From Apostichopus japonicus (lineage: Eukaryota > Echinodermata > Holothuroidea > Aspidochirotida > Stichopodidae), in NCBI RefSeq assembly GCF_037975245.1, contig NC_092569.1, positions 30,324,668 to 30,388,667 of the forward strand: DNA of 64,000 nt, in the 5' to 3' direction. The notes beneath the pieces were generated by a model. That model made no database searches. It had not been told where the DNA came from and worked only from the letters and a program-made list of their open reading frames with translations. Position 1 is the stretch's first letter. The number at the start of each line of letters is the position of its first letter. A program made the position numbers and the translations under genes. This document shows, piece by piece, positions 14,685 to 27,100 of this stretch.

Positions 14685-15896
14685 GATGATTTCGGGTTTG
14701 AAGAAATGTCACGCTGAGATATATTCGATGAAGGGCAATATGACAAATGACACAGAGTATCCAGTTAGGGGTGACCAACAACTTATTGGAATGACCGTAG
14801 TAGTATGGGTGTCCATTAATGCCATCGTTTTATTTGAAACATGATTAGTTGAACAGCTTATACAAAACGTACTGCACATATAGAGTATTCTTTGGCTTGT
14901 ATGTAAAGAAGAAGATTCGACATGCGCAATCCAACGTCATATTATTTACAGCTATCAGTCAATATGACAGTAAGCTTCAGTTGCATAATGGTGAATTGTC
15001 ATTGCTCCAATAAAGCCAACATCAACACGTATTGCATAGTTCATGAATATCGTGTCTCTAGTTTCAATGACAGCAATGGTATTGCAAATTCAATAACTGT
15101 CAATGTATTTAGTTCTTGAAACAAATATCAATTACGATGGTCGCTTTTCATTTATATTACATTTAGAGTGTTCATGTTAAAGGGTTTTGTAGTAGTGTGC
15201 CAAACGACGTGAATGCTAACTAGTCTATGAAAAGAGTCAGAATGCTGATTTTGCTTCTTGTGATTAAGCTGTCATTATCGAAATTCCTTAGAACCCTTAA
15301 TGAGCAAGTAAATTAGCTAAGTTACAACACTTTTCGCTGGCAGTAACAAAAAACAAGAAATATCGATGGGATGAAAGGAAGTGTTATTAAAGTACATGGA
15401 CTAGTCAGCACTTCAAAACTTGCATGAACTGGTACACTATATCGTATATACCGTGAAATGTACTGTATGGGTTATTCTACACTATCAATCATACACTATG
15501 TATCAAAGACACTGTATGGACTATTCGACGTCATACAATTGGATGAACTAGTATATAGTGCATCTACACATTATCACCACACACTTTAGGATTTTCTTGT
15601 CATTTTGCAAACATTTCTAAAATATATGGTATTCAAGATAACCCTAGTCGTGCACCAAACCCACCACTGTCTGCCCCTCTCGCCCTTTTTAAACTTTCTG
15701 AGGCACCTCCAATTATAACAGAACATGAAGTTTTGACTATGAATACACTTTTTTGTATATTATCACTTCAACTGTAGCCTTTGCTGATGAAAGTCACAAG
15801 GGGACCGGATATTTCAATATATATTGTAAAAACTAAGTATTGCTACTTTCTCAACTATGAGTCCTGTGTCACTTTTATTTGTCTTGCTTTATATTG
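14685..15896. other. 5' flank of gene A
   Basis: This is upstream of the gene A start codon on the minus strand, so it should hold the 5' UTR and promoter. I could not place a TATA box or initiator with confidence. Open frames at 14605-14844 (plus) and 14922-15119 (plus) overlap or flank exon 1 and look like chance. Confidence 0.4.
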
Positions 15897-15942
<46 letters not shown>

Positions 15943-15947
15943 TATAC

Positions 15948-15982
<35 letters not shown>

Positions 15983-16029
15983 AATATATATATATTTATA
16001 TATATATATATATATATACATATATATAC

Positions 16030-16105
<76 letters not shown>
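15897..16105. repeat. (TA)n microsatellite
   Basis: About 210 bp of nearly pure TA, broken only by ATAC and TTTATA variants. The overlapping Tyr-Ile open frames are artefacts. Confidence 0.97.
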
Positions 16106-16108
<3 letters not shown>

Positions 16109-18394
16109 GGATAAACTAAACTAGTGAGCAAAATCAGCGAGATAGTCACCACCGTTACCTTTCAAAATAATATTATTGCCCTTACTATAGCGATTGACCG
16201 CATTGCATCATATATTGAACCTGACGAAAGTATACCAACGGTCATGCGAGATCAAAATTCATTTACATTTATCCACGAATGGTTTCAGTCAATAATTAGT
16301 TTGTTATGTGTTCGGGTAAAACAGTTATGACCTAATACAAAAAATAGCGATTTGGATCTTTAGTGTTAAAGAGATACATGGACACTATTTACATTTCTAT
16401 GCGACGCCGTGGAAAGTTTTATTTTGTACATAAAGTACATCTATCTTACAACTGTTAGTGAATCAGGGCGGACCGGCCCCTTCATATGATTTTACCATAA
16501 TATTCACATAGCACAGGTCACCTGGTCATTGCACTAAGTTAACGGATAATTATGAATATACTGATGTACGGGTTCATTGCAATTCACCTCCCCTTCAGTC
16601 ACTGGACCCTACTTCTTTCTACGACTCAACACCTTTAAGCATATTCATGTCAATTAGTTTGTTATTCCATATTTTCTGTATTTGAAGGTTACTTTTTTTG
16701 CGGGGTGGAGGAGGCTCTTTTCGATATATTGGGGGTCGCATCATGATGAAAATTCCCCGTGACTTTAAGTCCGCTGCTGAAGTGAATGGCTTTTATTTAT
16801 TCACTGAAGCGAATATTAAGAGTATAGTTATGAGTTATGCCTATATTTATCCATTTCTTGTCACATTCATTTCTTTTTTATGTTGTTATTATTGACATCT
16901 TTAATGAGGGTAGTCCTGCTAATTGCAGAAGCACTGCTTTCCAGAGGAGCCCTCAATTGTGTCTTGTAGAACACTGAAGGTACAGTATGCTTATATTCGT
17001 AGTTGCCCGACCACTGGTCTCGATAACATTTGTGCAATCTCCTACTAAAACATGCAGAGAGTAGCATTCAAGGTGCGTCATCATAGAATCCATGATAAAT
17101 GTATTGTTAAAGTAGCATTGATTGTTCCTGGTATTTTCATAGGTTCAACCAGCAGGCGATAAGAAACCTTATATACATTTGATCTTGGGTTCTCAGTAGT
17201 TATAACGCAGCACCCCACCACATCCCACCAACAGTGGCGTAGCCATGGGGGGGGGTGGGGGAGACAGACCCCGATTAAAACTTGTCGCCCCCCCAATCGC
17301 CCTCCCACTTGGATTTTGGGTGTCGAAAAAAAAATGTGCGAAAAATATATCATTGGTCTGAATGGTCTCGAATCTCCATGATGACCAATCATGAACGACC
17401 CTTCGACCGCGGACCGGCAGTAGGCTATATATTTGCTGAAACACCTGACGTGACATAATTATCAGCTATACATATCCTATCCTTTCTAGTGGTTGGTCGG
17501 TTAGTTGGGTTTAACAACACAGCAACACTAGCATGTTATTTAGTGTCTCCACAGAAAAAACAGGGTCGATGCGCACTGGTTTACAAGAATAACCCTAATC
17601 CCTAACATACAAATAAATACTAATACAAACAGCCAATCAGTAACCAGTGCGCATTAACTGATCAAACAAGCTAGTGAGCTATACTATACCCTTATAGATA
17701 GGTGGTTTCCAGGTACTGGAATGCCAAAGAAGATGTTAAAAGGTAAAAAATGCTGACTTCATACAGCTTTATCACATCATTGCTCGCGTCATTGCCTCGA
17801 TAATCTGTTACATTTTCAATCGGGTTTCACTTCTGGGACGTATCTTGATGCTCTTAAAACCGCAAAAAATAAAAATAAAAAAGAAAGGAGACAATACCAT
17901 CGCTGAGAACTACCGGCCAATCAGTCTATCACCCTAATAATCGTTCAGACGCAATCTTTGATGTCAGTTTGACATATAGTTCGGTCATTTCAGTATGTTA
18001 CTTGGCTGAAAGCCCAGTCAATCTTTCCTTATTTTCCACGCGCAATTTGCAAATTTGTCGAAAAAATGTCAATGCCGGTGTCCAGGGGCGGCAATCTGTT
18101 TCAAATATTGGGAAGGGGGGGGGGACATTTGCTTGGGTGCAGGCGCGTAGCAACTTTCATCCAAAAAATTGTTCGCAATATAGTATATATATGTTCGTTA
18201 TAGTATAGATATCTTTATATCTCTATGGTTACTGATTGCTACAGCCCTATTTTACTTTTTTATCGGCAAACCAAACATCATTACGGATGCGGTCCGTCTA
18301 GCTAATTCATTCCGAAAAGAAAGTAAAAACTACTTTTTCGGTGAAAGTCTGTGACGTTTTTTGGTGATATTTAGTAACAAATTGTGTCACGGTC
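16106..18394. other. Intergenic, with G-rich repeat fragments
   Basis: No gene was recognised. Near 17220-17320 is a fragment containing GTGGCGTAGCCATGG followed by a G run and a C-rich block, similar in style to the dispersed repeat family found at 18.4-20.7 kb. Near 18113-18146 a G run precedes GGGTGCAGGCGCGTAGC, another fragment of the same family. Confidence 0.45.
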
Positions 18395-18520
18395 TTAGAC
18401 AGGCGCGTTGCAAACACCATGAGTTGGCGCGAAGCGTAAAAGAAAAATTTGGCCGAAAATGCCTCCCAGATCGCTGGAAATGGCACTGAAAAATATGCTG
18501 GCTACGCCACTGCCCACCAA
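18395..18520 (+). repeat. Dispersed repeat family, copy 1
   Basis: Contains CAGGCGCGTTGC, then GTTGGCGCGAAGCGTAAA, then GCCTCCCAGATCGCTGGAAA and GGCTACGCCACTG. The same ordered words occur in the copies near 18.95 and 20.0 kb and, inverted, near 45.5-45.7 kb. It is non-coding and probably a non-autonomous transposon family. Confidence 0.75.
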
Positions 18521-18942
18521 GTAGAAGAGACAAACATAAAATCAACAGTAAAGAGAACAAAGAAAGATGATAACGAGTATCCGACCCAATTACCATCCTA
18601 ATGTAATAAATATATATACCTAATGACATAGAAACGTAATCCCAAGACAAAGAAACATGTTATTACTTCATTTCAAGGAAGTACCAGGTGTTCAATGCAC
18701 AAAGTCAGTTTCCTTCCTTATCAGATTTTACCTTTTTTTGTGTCGTGGTTGTCTTAATCATGAAAGTAAACTGTTTTATTGAAAATACAGCGCATTTGAG
18801 CAACGTTAGAACATGACATGTATTTTATCAACACAAGCGACTCCTAACCCTATCATGAACCAACGAATGATTAAAGCAAGACAATATTGGTTATGTGACG
18901 TCATCTTTATACTTCTTGAAGTCGTTGTCTTTGGGTAACAAC

Positions 18943-19110
18943 AGGCGCGTATCCAGGATTTTCTAACCCGGGGGCGCGAATTACTATCTAAGCGGAGCGC
19001 CACCATCGGTTGGCGCGCAGCGTACAAGAAAATTTCTGGTTTCGATACCCCCCAGATCACCGGAAATGGCACTTCTCGGGCTTGAAAATGACCAACCAGA
19101 TGTACACTTT
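18943..19110 (+). repeat. Dispersed repeat family, copy 2
   Basis: Begins CAGGCGCGTATCCAGG and ACCCGGGGGCGCG. It continues with CTAAGCGGAGCGCCACCA, GGTTGGCGCGCAGCGTA, then CCCCCCAGATCACCGGAAAT and TCTCGGGCTTGAAAATG. It is one of the longer copies here and probably shows the left end of the family. Confidence 0.75.
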
Positions 19111-19979
19111 TGCCCCGGCGAGTACCAAGTATTTCCCAAAAGTTTGTTTCCATCCATAACCTTTTTGAAGATTGTCACCAGTCACACACCATGTTCGACC
19201 TCATTGCATGTCCTATGGATCATTGCTTTTGTGGGTGATTCTACGTCACGGCCCACAATATCCGAAAGCCCCACTTTTCAAGGTTTTAAGCCCATTATTT
19301 GTTGAGAATTTGAAAATTCACATTTCTCGTGAATAAAATCACTTCAAAACATACCCATAATGTTGCACAAAATTCAATCTATGGACAACCAATATAGAAA
19401 AACCTCCTTGAACCCCTAACAGACAGGTCAAAATTGCACGAGTAGAGGAAAGTATGATGAAGAATGTTGGTGAGGAAATTTTCGAAAATTCAGACTCAGT
19501 TAATTTATTGGTGTAGAAATATTAAAACCTCTTATAATGGCTATTATAAAACTTGGTTGAAGGAAATGATAAATACCAGATATTTCCGATATCAGGTATA
19601 TCGAAACCGAACACTACACACATAGGCGTAGGCCCCCCCCCCCCCCCCCGCAACCAAATGTTTTCCCTTTTTTTCGGGCACCTACTGAAAGAAAAATAAA
19701 TAGCAATGAATAGCTTAAAAATTATCTCCTTACCATGGTAATTAAAATAAAGTTCCAAGCTTGGCCGACATTACTACTGTAAAAGAGAGTTTTGACATAA
19801 ATGGATCTGTATGCTTTTTCTCCATCTACATAAGACATTTCGTTGTTTACATTAGCATCCGGCGGTATACTGTGCAACTTTCACGGACCGTAAGGTACAC
19901 GATGCCATGCAATGTAATGACCGATGCTTGCTTATATGATATTGGCATCGATATGTTGAACGCGAACAGGCGTTTAGCG

Positions 19980-20140
19980 AGTAATTGCCAAGGGAGGGGC
20001 AAAGCCTGTAGGCAAACTATCTAAGCGAAGCGCCACAATGTGTTGGCGCGAAGCGTAAAGAAAAATTTTGGCCGAAAATGCCTCCCAGATCGCTGGAAAT
20101 GACACTTCCCAGGCCTTGTAAGTTGCATCTAAGCATTGTC
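19980..20140 (+). repeat. Dispersed repeat family, copy 3
   Basis: Contains CTAAGCGAAGCGCCACAATG, TGTTGGCGCGAAGCGTAAAG, GCCTCCCAGATCGCTGGAAA and CCCAGGCCTTGTAAGTTGCA. The middle section is nearly identical to copy 1, so movement or duplication within this interval may be fairly recent. Confidence 0.75.
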
Positions 20141-20536
20141 TATTTTGAAATTACTAGCGATGTCATAAAGAAAATTTGCTCGGGGGAGGGGGGCGGTCGC
20201 CCCCTTCCCCCCACATGCGTCATGTTCCCCGACGACTCGGTCGAGTTAATGACCAGCCACACTCGGTTCCATATAGCACAAGTTTACAATTGTTTAAGGC
20301 GTCCATACACACACACGCGTTATGATAGACCATATATAGTATTTATATAGATACATTAGTGAGAGAGGAAAAATGGAAACGTCAAAAATGGAGTTGTCGG
20401 TGTAAGGGGTAGGGTGAGGCGCACACCCCCTTCGTAATCCTTGATCTGTCACTGGCTACCCTGTGTATATGATAGGGATCAGCGCTTTAACTATGACTGT
20501 TCCTCTTTCTCTTCCCGAGGTCTTGGCTATCTTCTA

Positions 20537-20670
20537 CTCCCTCCTTTTCTCCTTTTTCTCTCTTTTTTCTTTTTCTTTTCCCTTCCTTCCTTCCTTCCTC
20601 TCCTCCTTTTCTTTTTTTTCCCCCTCCTTTTCCCTTTTTTTTTTCTCTTTTTTTCTCTCCTCTTTTCCTT
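20537..20670 (+). repeat. Uninterrupted 134-nt pyrimidine tract
   Basis: Every base from 20537 to 20670 on the plus strand is C or T, including a CCTT tetranucleotide run. Directly after it, about 20672-20720, is an inverted end of the dispersed repeat family (GGCGCGCGCCCCC ... CCTGGATACGCGCCTG). Such tracts can adopt triplex (H-DNA) structure. Confidence 0.95.
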
Positions 20671-20729
20671 ACCCGGGGGGCGCGCGCCCCCAACGCCCCC
20701 CCCTGGATACGCGCCTGAACAAGCACCAC

Positions 20730-22270
20730 TTTATGTAGTTTATTGAGGGAAGTTCAAATCTTAATCACAATGGACCGTGAGGATGATGGTCATCATATAC
20801 AAAATAATCTGTATGTAAAGAATCGCAGATCTACGAGTTGAGAAAGGTGGGCTTGTAAACCTGGGGTCTTGAAGTGGACTCCCATGTAGAAGGTCCTCTC
20901 CCATGGAAAGGCATACTAATAATATAAACAAGGTATCTATAATAATATTTAAATGCAAGATTGTGCTAATAACTCCTTTGACTTTGTGGAAGGGACTGTA
21001 CGCGGCGACATTACCACTCCCAAACCCCAGGATCGCGCATGGTAAATGTATGTGAATTTAACAAATTGATGTTCGATCAGTATCAGTTTTCAAAAAAGGA
21101 AGGGGAGGCACAAATTTGTGCCCTGTTGCGGTATGTAGGCATTTACCTTCATGACCATTCTATGGCTTTCCCATCTGAAATGACTTTCTAAATTGAAAAG
21201 ATTCCAACTTAAGAGTTAACGTGTTGATTGGAAGTCACCTGACATAAAAGTTGTAATCAATAAGTCCTTGCGTGCTTCTCCCACATTCCTGGTTGCTTAT
21301 GTGTCATAAAACTAACTGCCTGATTGTTGATTATTAGCTCTTCCTTCAACAGTCCTGCATGACTCTGATATGTTAATAATTTAGTACAGTTTAGTTCGTA
21401 CACAACTTTCTCCAACATGATTTGAGTACTTCAGTACACAGTACTACAAACCAATGATTAAGTAAAACGTTTCCAAAATATTCTAGCACAAGCAAACCTG
21501 GTCATGCTACAATACATCACAAGATGCTAACTTTCTCTCAACCAGTCGTTTGATGCTTTATTTGTCACAAGTCCTGTTTGAATTACAAAAGAAAACAAAA
21601 ATATCAAGTTTGATGTCCTGGATAGATCAGTATCTTTATTTACATACTTAAATTCTTGTAAGTTTTAACCCTAACCATGATTCCTGTTCATGATATTTAG
21701 CAAGAGGAAGTCAGCTCTAATCCATATTGCACATACAATAATAACGATAAACAGGGTATCTTGTTTGCGGAAACATTTGCAGGCTACAACTAAAATCTAA
21801 TACTACTTCTGAATATGCACATTATGTTTATACCCTTTTCTGTTTAATCAAGTTACAGGGAGAGAACATATCTTAAACGTTTAACAACATTAATATTCAT
21901 CAATCAGCAATGATTGACAAGCCGAGTATTATTATAGTTGTACTAAATATGTTTTTTATTTGTTTTTATGCAACTAATGATGATACCCTGGCTTTATCAT
22001 TCACTTGGCACATATAGCCAGTGCTCTTAACAATTCCTATGGGCTAGATTGTGGTAGGTAATTCATTTAAATCTAGATAACAATAACGATATCTCAATCA
22101 CATAGTCCGCCGCTCCACGAAAATATTGTTTGATGTTTCAAATACTATATTACATCATATTCCATATAAAGAGTTTCCAACTACTTCATAAAGATGACAT
22201 GCACAATAAAGTGGCAGCCAATAACTTCCACTGTCTACTGATTACATTTGCAACGCAGATTACACTGATT
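20730..22270. other. Intergenic, nothing recognised
   Basis: AT-rich sequence without convincing exons, RNA genes or transposon hallmarks. It could contain part of the FAM91A1 3' UTR, but no end can be fixed from sequence alone. A minus-strand AATAAA (plus TTTATT) is present near 21955. Confidence 0.4.
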
Positions 22271-22271
22271 C

Positions 22272-22515
22272 AGTGTGACTGCACCATGCACAGGTCAGAG
22301 TGCAACATTTAGAGTTCCTGCACTATGCAAAGGTCTAAGTGCAACATATAGAGTTTCTGTGCTATGCAAAGATCTGAGTGCACGATTCAAAGTTACTGCA
22401 CCATTTACAGATCTGTGTTCAACATTCAGAGTGATTGCACCGTGCACTGGTTTAAATGAACAATTAAAATTGACCGCACCATGCACAGGTCAGAGTAAAG
22501 CATTCAACTGGTCTG
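22272..22515. repeat. 42-bp minisatellite, about five to six diverged copies
   Basis: Units look like ACTGCACCATGCACAGGTCA followed by GAGTGCAACATTTAGAGT. The period of 42 bp is 14 codons, so frames stay open on both strands and read as a 14-residue repeat. Copies are diverged by substitution. No splice or family context supports translation. Confidence 0.85.
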
Positions 22516-23154
22516 AGTGCAATGTCGTTATGTATTCTTTAATTTACGTAGTACACAAATGAAATACTGTTGTACAGTATTCTACAAATATCATACTGCA
22601 CAATGTCTGATTTTAGTGATGGTATATACATCATTATATGTGTGAAAAGATACAAGATATATTAAATCTGATACCAATACACAACAGGAATGACAAACTA
22701 ATATACAGAGAGCAAAGAAATATCTTCATACAGCAATGCCCAAAGGTGAAGAGTTGCACAATGACTTCTTAACAGGTATAGTATGACAGGGATGCAAATA
22801 TATGGCTTTTATCATTAGCAGCGAATAATTGACTCCTGTCAAGAAAAAATACAAAAAAGGCTCTAACTTTCTACTGAGCTTGATCAGCTGTTAAAGCATG
22901 GAAATTGCAAGAATATATAATTTATGAAGAACACTAACTTTAGCCCTGATGCTACAGAACTCTATCCAGGCCACTATGTAGTGAAATGAAAGTGAGCTGA
23001 GCTTCACTTGGTTGGTTCCTACTGTAAGATTTCCTTGGTTCCTTTCAATACTACATACTCTCATAGTCTATGTGATACAATAATGTAACACCATACTCAA
23101 GTGCCTTATACCACATGATTATCATAGGTATCTCAATTGGTCGCTAATCACATC

Positions 23155-24035
23155 CACATTATATCTCTCTTGACGATATCAAGTACTGGCCCTGTTGAGG
23201 AAATGAGTATGGTGTTCCCTCACACTGGTGTCAGGTAGTACTTCAGAGAGATATCATATAGATATCCATTATATCTCTCTTGAGGATATCAAGTACTGGC
23301 CCAGTTGAGGAATAGAGTATGGTGTTCCTTCACACTGGTGTCAGGTAGTACTTCATAGAGATATCATATAGGTATCCATTATATCTCTCTTGAGGATATC
23401 AAATACTGGCCCAGTTGAGGAATAGAGTATGGTGTTCCTTCACACTGGTGCCAGGTAGTACTTCATAGAGATATCATATAGGTATCCATTATATATCTCT
23501 TGAGGATATCAAATACTGGCCCAGTTGAGGAATAGAGTATGGTGTTCCTTCACACTGGTGTCAGGTAGTACTTCATAGAGATATCATATAGGTATCCATT
23601 ATATCTCTCTTGAGGATATCAAATACTGGCCCAGTTGAGGAATAGAGTATGGTGTTCCTTCACACTGGTGTCAGGTAGTTCTTCATAGAGATATCATATA
23701 GGTATCCATTATATCTCTCTTGAGGATATCAAATACTGGCCCAGTTGAGGAATAGAGTATGGTGTTCCTTCACACTGGTGCCAGGTAGTACTTCATAGAG
23801 ATATCATATAGGTATCCATTATATCTCTCTTGAGGATATCAAATACTGGCCCAGTTGAGGAATAGAGTATGGTGCTCCTTCACACTGGTGTCAGGTAGTA
23901 CTTCATAGAGATATCATATAGGTATCCATTATATCTCTCTTGAGGATATCAAATACTGGCCCAGTTGAGGAATAGAGTATGGTGTTTCTTCACACTGGTG
24001 CCAGGTAGTACTTCAGAGCAGTATCATGTAGGTAC
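23155..24035. repeat. 110-bp minisatellite, about eight copies
   Basis: The period is exactly 110 bp in the middle of the array: GGTATCCATT recurs at 23371 and 23481. Each unit carries TATATCTCTCTTGAGGATAT, TACTGGCCCAGTTGAGG, TTCACACTGGTGTCAGGTAG and GAGATATCATATAGG. Internal units are nearly identical and end units are diverged, as expected of unequal exchange. A partial unit reappears at about 24112-24152, some 20 bp from the FAM91A1 stop codon, so the array probably lies in or next to the 3' UTR. Confidence 0.95.
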
Positions 24036-24168
24036 CCACATCACTCAAGCATGAAAGAACATAAACAGTGACAGGGTTCCAGACTGAATCCATGTAGGGT
24101 ACATCCATGCCTCAGCTAGTACTTCAGAGAGATATCATATAGGTACCCACATCACTCATTCATTCTAA

Positions 24169-27100
24169 TCAAATTGGTCCCATGGATGTCCATTCGTGAA
24201 GTTTCTCGTCTAAAAATATCAGATTTCTGGTTGGGAATGGCAGAGATGGCTTCAAATTAAGCTGGTTACTTCCTGGTCCCACTGTCTGATCGGCTTCGGG
24301 TGCTACCGGTAAATCCTAGAGCAGAGGATATCAAGAAATGTTCTGTTATTCAATATTTATTAACAAGGCTGTTTAAACTTTCTAAAGGTTATCAAAATGA
24401 AAGTTGAGCTATGTGTTGTACAGTAAATATCTATACTTATTCCTTCACCATGATCCTACAACAGAAAAACTGACTGAAAAATGCAAACGTTTTTAAAGAG
24501 TTAAAAGAGAAGTATCGGATAAAGTAAAAGTTTAGACTTCTAGTTTCTAAGTTCCTAATCAGGAATAACATATCTATGATATAAGACCTGAGCTATCAAG
24601 CCCTTATTGTTCCGTTCATTTTAAAATGGAAGTATCGGATAAAATATAATTTTAGACAAGATTCTAATCAGGAATAACATATCTATGATATAAGACCTGA
24701 GCTATCAAGCCCTTATTGTTCCGTTCATTTTAAAATGGAAGTATCGGATAAAATATAATTTTAGACAAGATTCTAATCAGGAATAACATATCTATGATAT
24801 AAGACCTGAGCTACCAAGCCCTTATGGTTCCGTTCATTTTAAAACGTAAACCTTTTTACTATATATACTTCTAAGAATCTAATGAATCTGAAAAAGAAAC
24901 CATAAATGATGACATCTAGATATCATCATCATGCAACAACATTTTGCAAAACAAGTGGGAAATGTTGATAAAAAAAGGTTTTTTTTTCTGTATATCTTGT
25001 GATTTACTTACTTGATGCTCTGAGATGAATTTGAGGAGTTCTAAAGTTAACCTTCTACTGGAATGCAATAACTCTTGCAGGTTATCCCTCTGGCTGAGTC
25101 TATGGGTAGCCATCCTGTTGCAAACGTCTTTATTCAAAGCATCATTAAAGAGAGGGATTCCAAAACTGAGATCAAGTAACATCCATTCTGACTCCAGATT
25201 TCTCCCTTCTTGATCCTCCAGACCTAAGCTCAATGTACCGCTGTTGAGTTTATCAGTCTCCTGCATGGAGTGTGGAGGGTCGATCCCACCAATCTCGTTC
25301 AATTTTTGTTCCGAGGACGGCTGTCTGGAGTCTGAGAGATTTCTCGTGTGTTTCCTATGAAACCCTGTCTTGATGAGTGTAATCACACCGCAGTAATGTT
25401 GGAGATCAACTAGAGATGCAACCTCGGAGACGATCGGATGACATTGCATTTGATTTCGAGAGAATGGTTCTAACGAAAAACAGAGTGGGAGCAAAATTAA
25501 AATCTTTTCTTGACATTGAAAATTGTAGTTAGGAGGGAATAAAAACATAATCATAGATTGATGTGAAGATGATGGCTTCTCTACAAAAAGCAGGGTAATG
25601 GTGTTAGCTGAAGATAAGATATTGCAAGTCTTATAGATTTCATCATCATTGCAACATTGATTCACTCTATCTCATTCCAATCATACATCAAGCCAGACTG
25701 ACAATTATCACTGATCACTTTGTATGCAGTAGCAACTGTTAGCAAACCAAAGGGTATCGCCAGAAATATTGATCATACAAAGACATCCTATTGTTGTATT
25801 AAATAAACTGAAATTAAGAAATAATTTACTAATTACTGTCAATGCACAACATTGTAATGCCAGGAAAAGTTTTGAAAGAGTTTATAAAAAGACTTGAAAA
25901 TGGCAATTGGACATATATACACACCATATAAAATTTACTCTAATAAACAAATTTAATATGATGTAATAATATTGCCCAGAGTAAGCAAAATCAACACAAA
26001 TATTGCATTCATATTGTTGCTTGTTTATATCCCAAAGTTTTTTTTGTGTGTAAGTTTGGACAAAACTTAGTTGGCTTAACTTGGTGATCCCCAGTTTTGA
26101 ACTACTGTAACCCACTTAAAATGAAGTGGCTTGTAGTTAAAACTGTCCCTTTCTTGTTAAAGGTGTCCTGACAGTTTTACCTAGTCAACTACAAAGATTC
26201 AGGCCAAGCAGCATATAAAAAAACAAAAAGGGTTGAAGTCTCCATTACAGTTGAGTACATTGCACCCAATCTAATATATAGATTCTTGAAATCTAACTGC
26301 ACCTTCTCTAACAAGACATATATATCACATGAATACTTCCAATGTATTACACAATGCAAATGTGTAGCAAAATCTGTGTCATTGATTCTTTTCTAAAACT
26401 AATAACTTCCTCCAGAGTGTAAATGAATGTATAGACTCAATCCAGAAGAACACTTTCTAGTGAGCCAGTATAACAAATATTACTTTATTCATATCCCTTT
26501 GCACAGCAGCAGTGCAATATATATATAGTATAGAGAAATAAGCTCTTTCAAAGAGGCTACCAAGAAAATCCAAATGAAAACGATGGGAAAAAAATAAAAA
26601 GAGAATGGCTCACCCTTCAACTCTTCTTCATTCAAAGGAAATGGAACGCTTTCTGTTTCACCGTCAGTTAGCCAACCATGAGCCTGAAAAAAGGAAGTAA
26701 AAGGAAAATATCAGAAAATTCTTTTTTACAATAAATTATTGAAAATGATGCTTGATTCTTCAAATATCACAGCAAAGACAACCATAAAAATGAAAAATGT
26801 CTGAAGATGATTAATACCTTTATGATTGAACATGAAGAAGCATTAATAAATAATAAGTCTCCTCCCAAAACATCAAAATAAAAGAAATAACCCAAAATCA
26901 TACTAAAGATAGAAATTTCCCAAAATTAGATTAAAACAAATTTAACTAATGGAACAAATACTGCAAACTGTAAAATAATTATTTTCACGTGCACCAACCT
27001 GAATCAGTACAGCAGAATGTGATAGGGCATCGTTTATGGTCAACAGGGCATTTGATGTCGCAACGAGACCAGGGTCATGCCCCCACGTTGTTATGAGTAA

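Noticed and set aside
23155-24035. Possible CRISPR-like array of repeats
   Set aside because: The 110-bp units are contiguous without unique spacers, in a eukaryotic intron-bearing region; it is a minisatellite.
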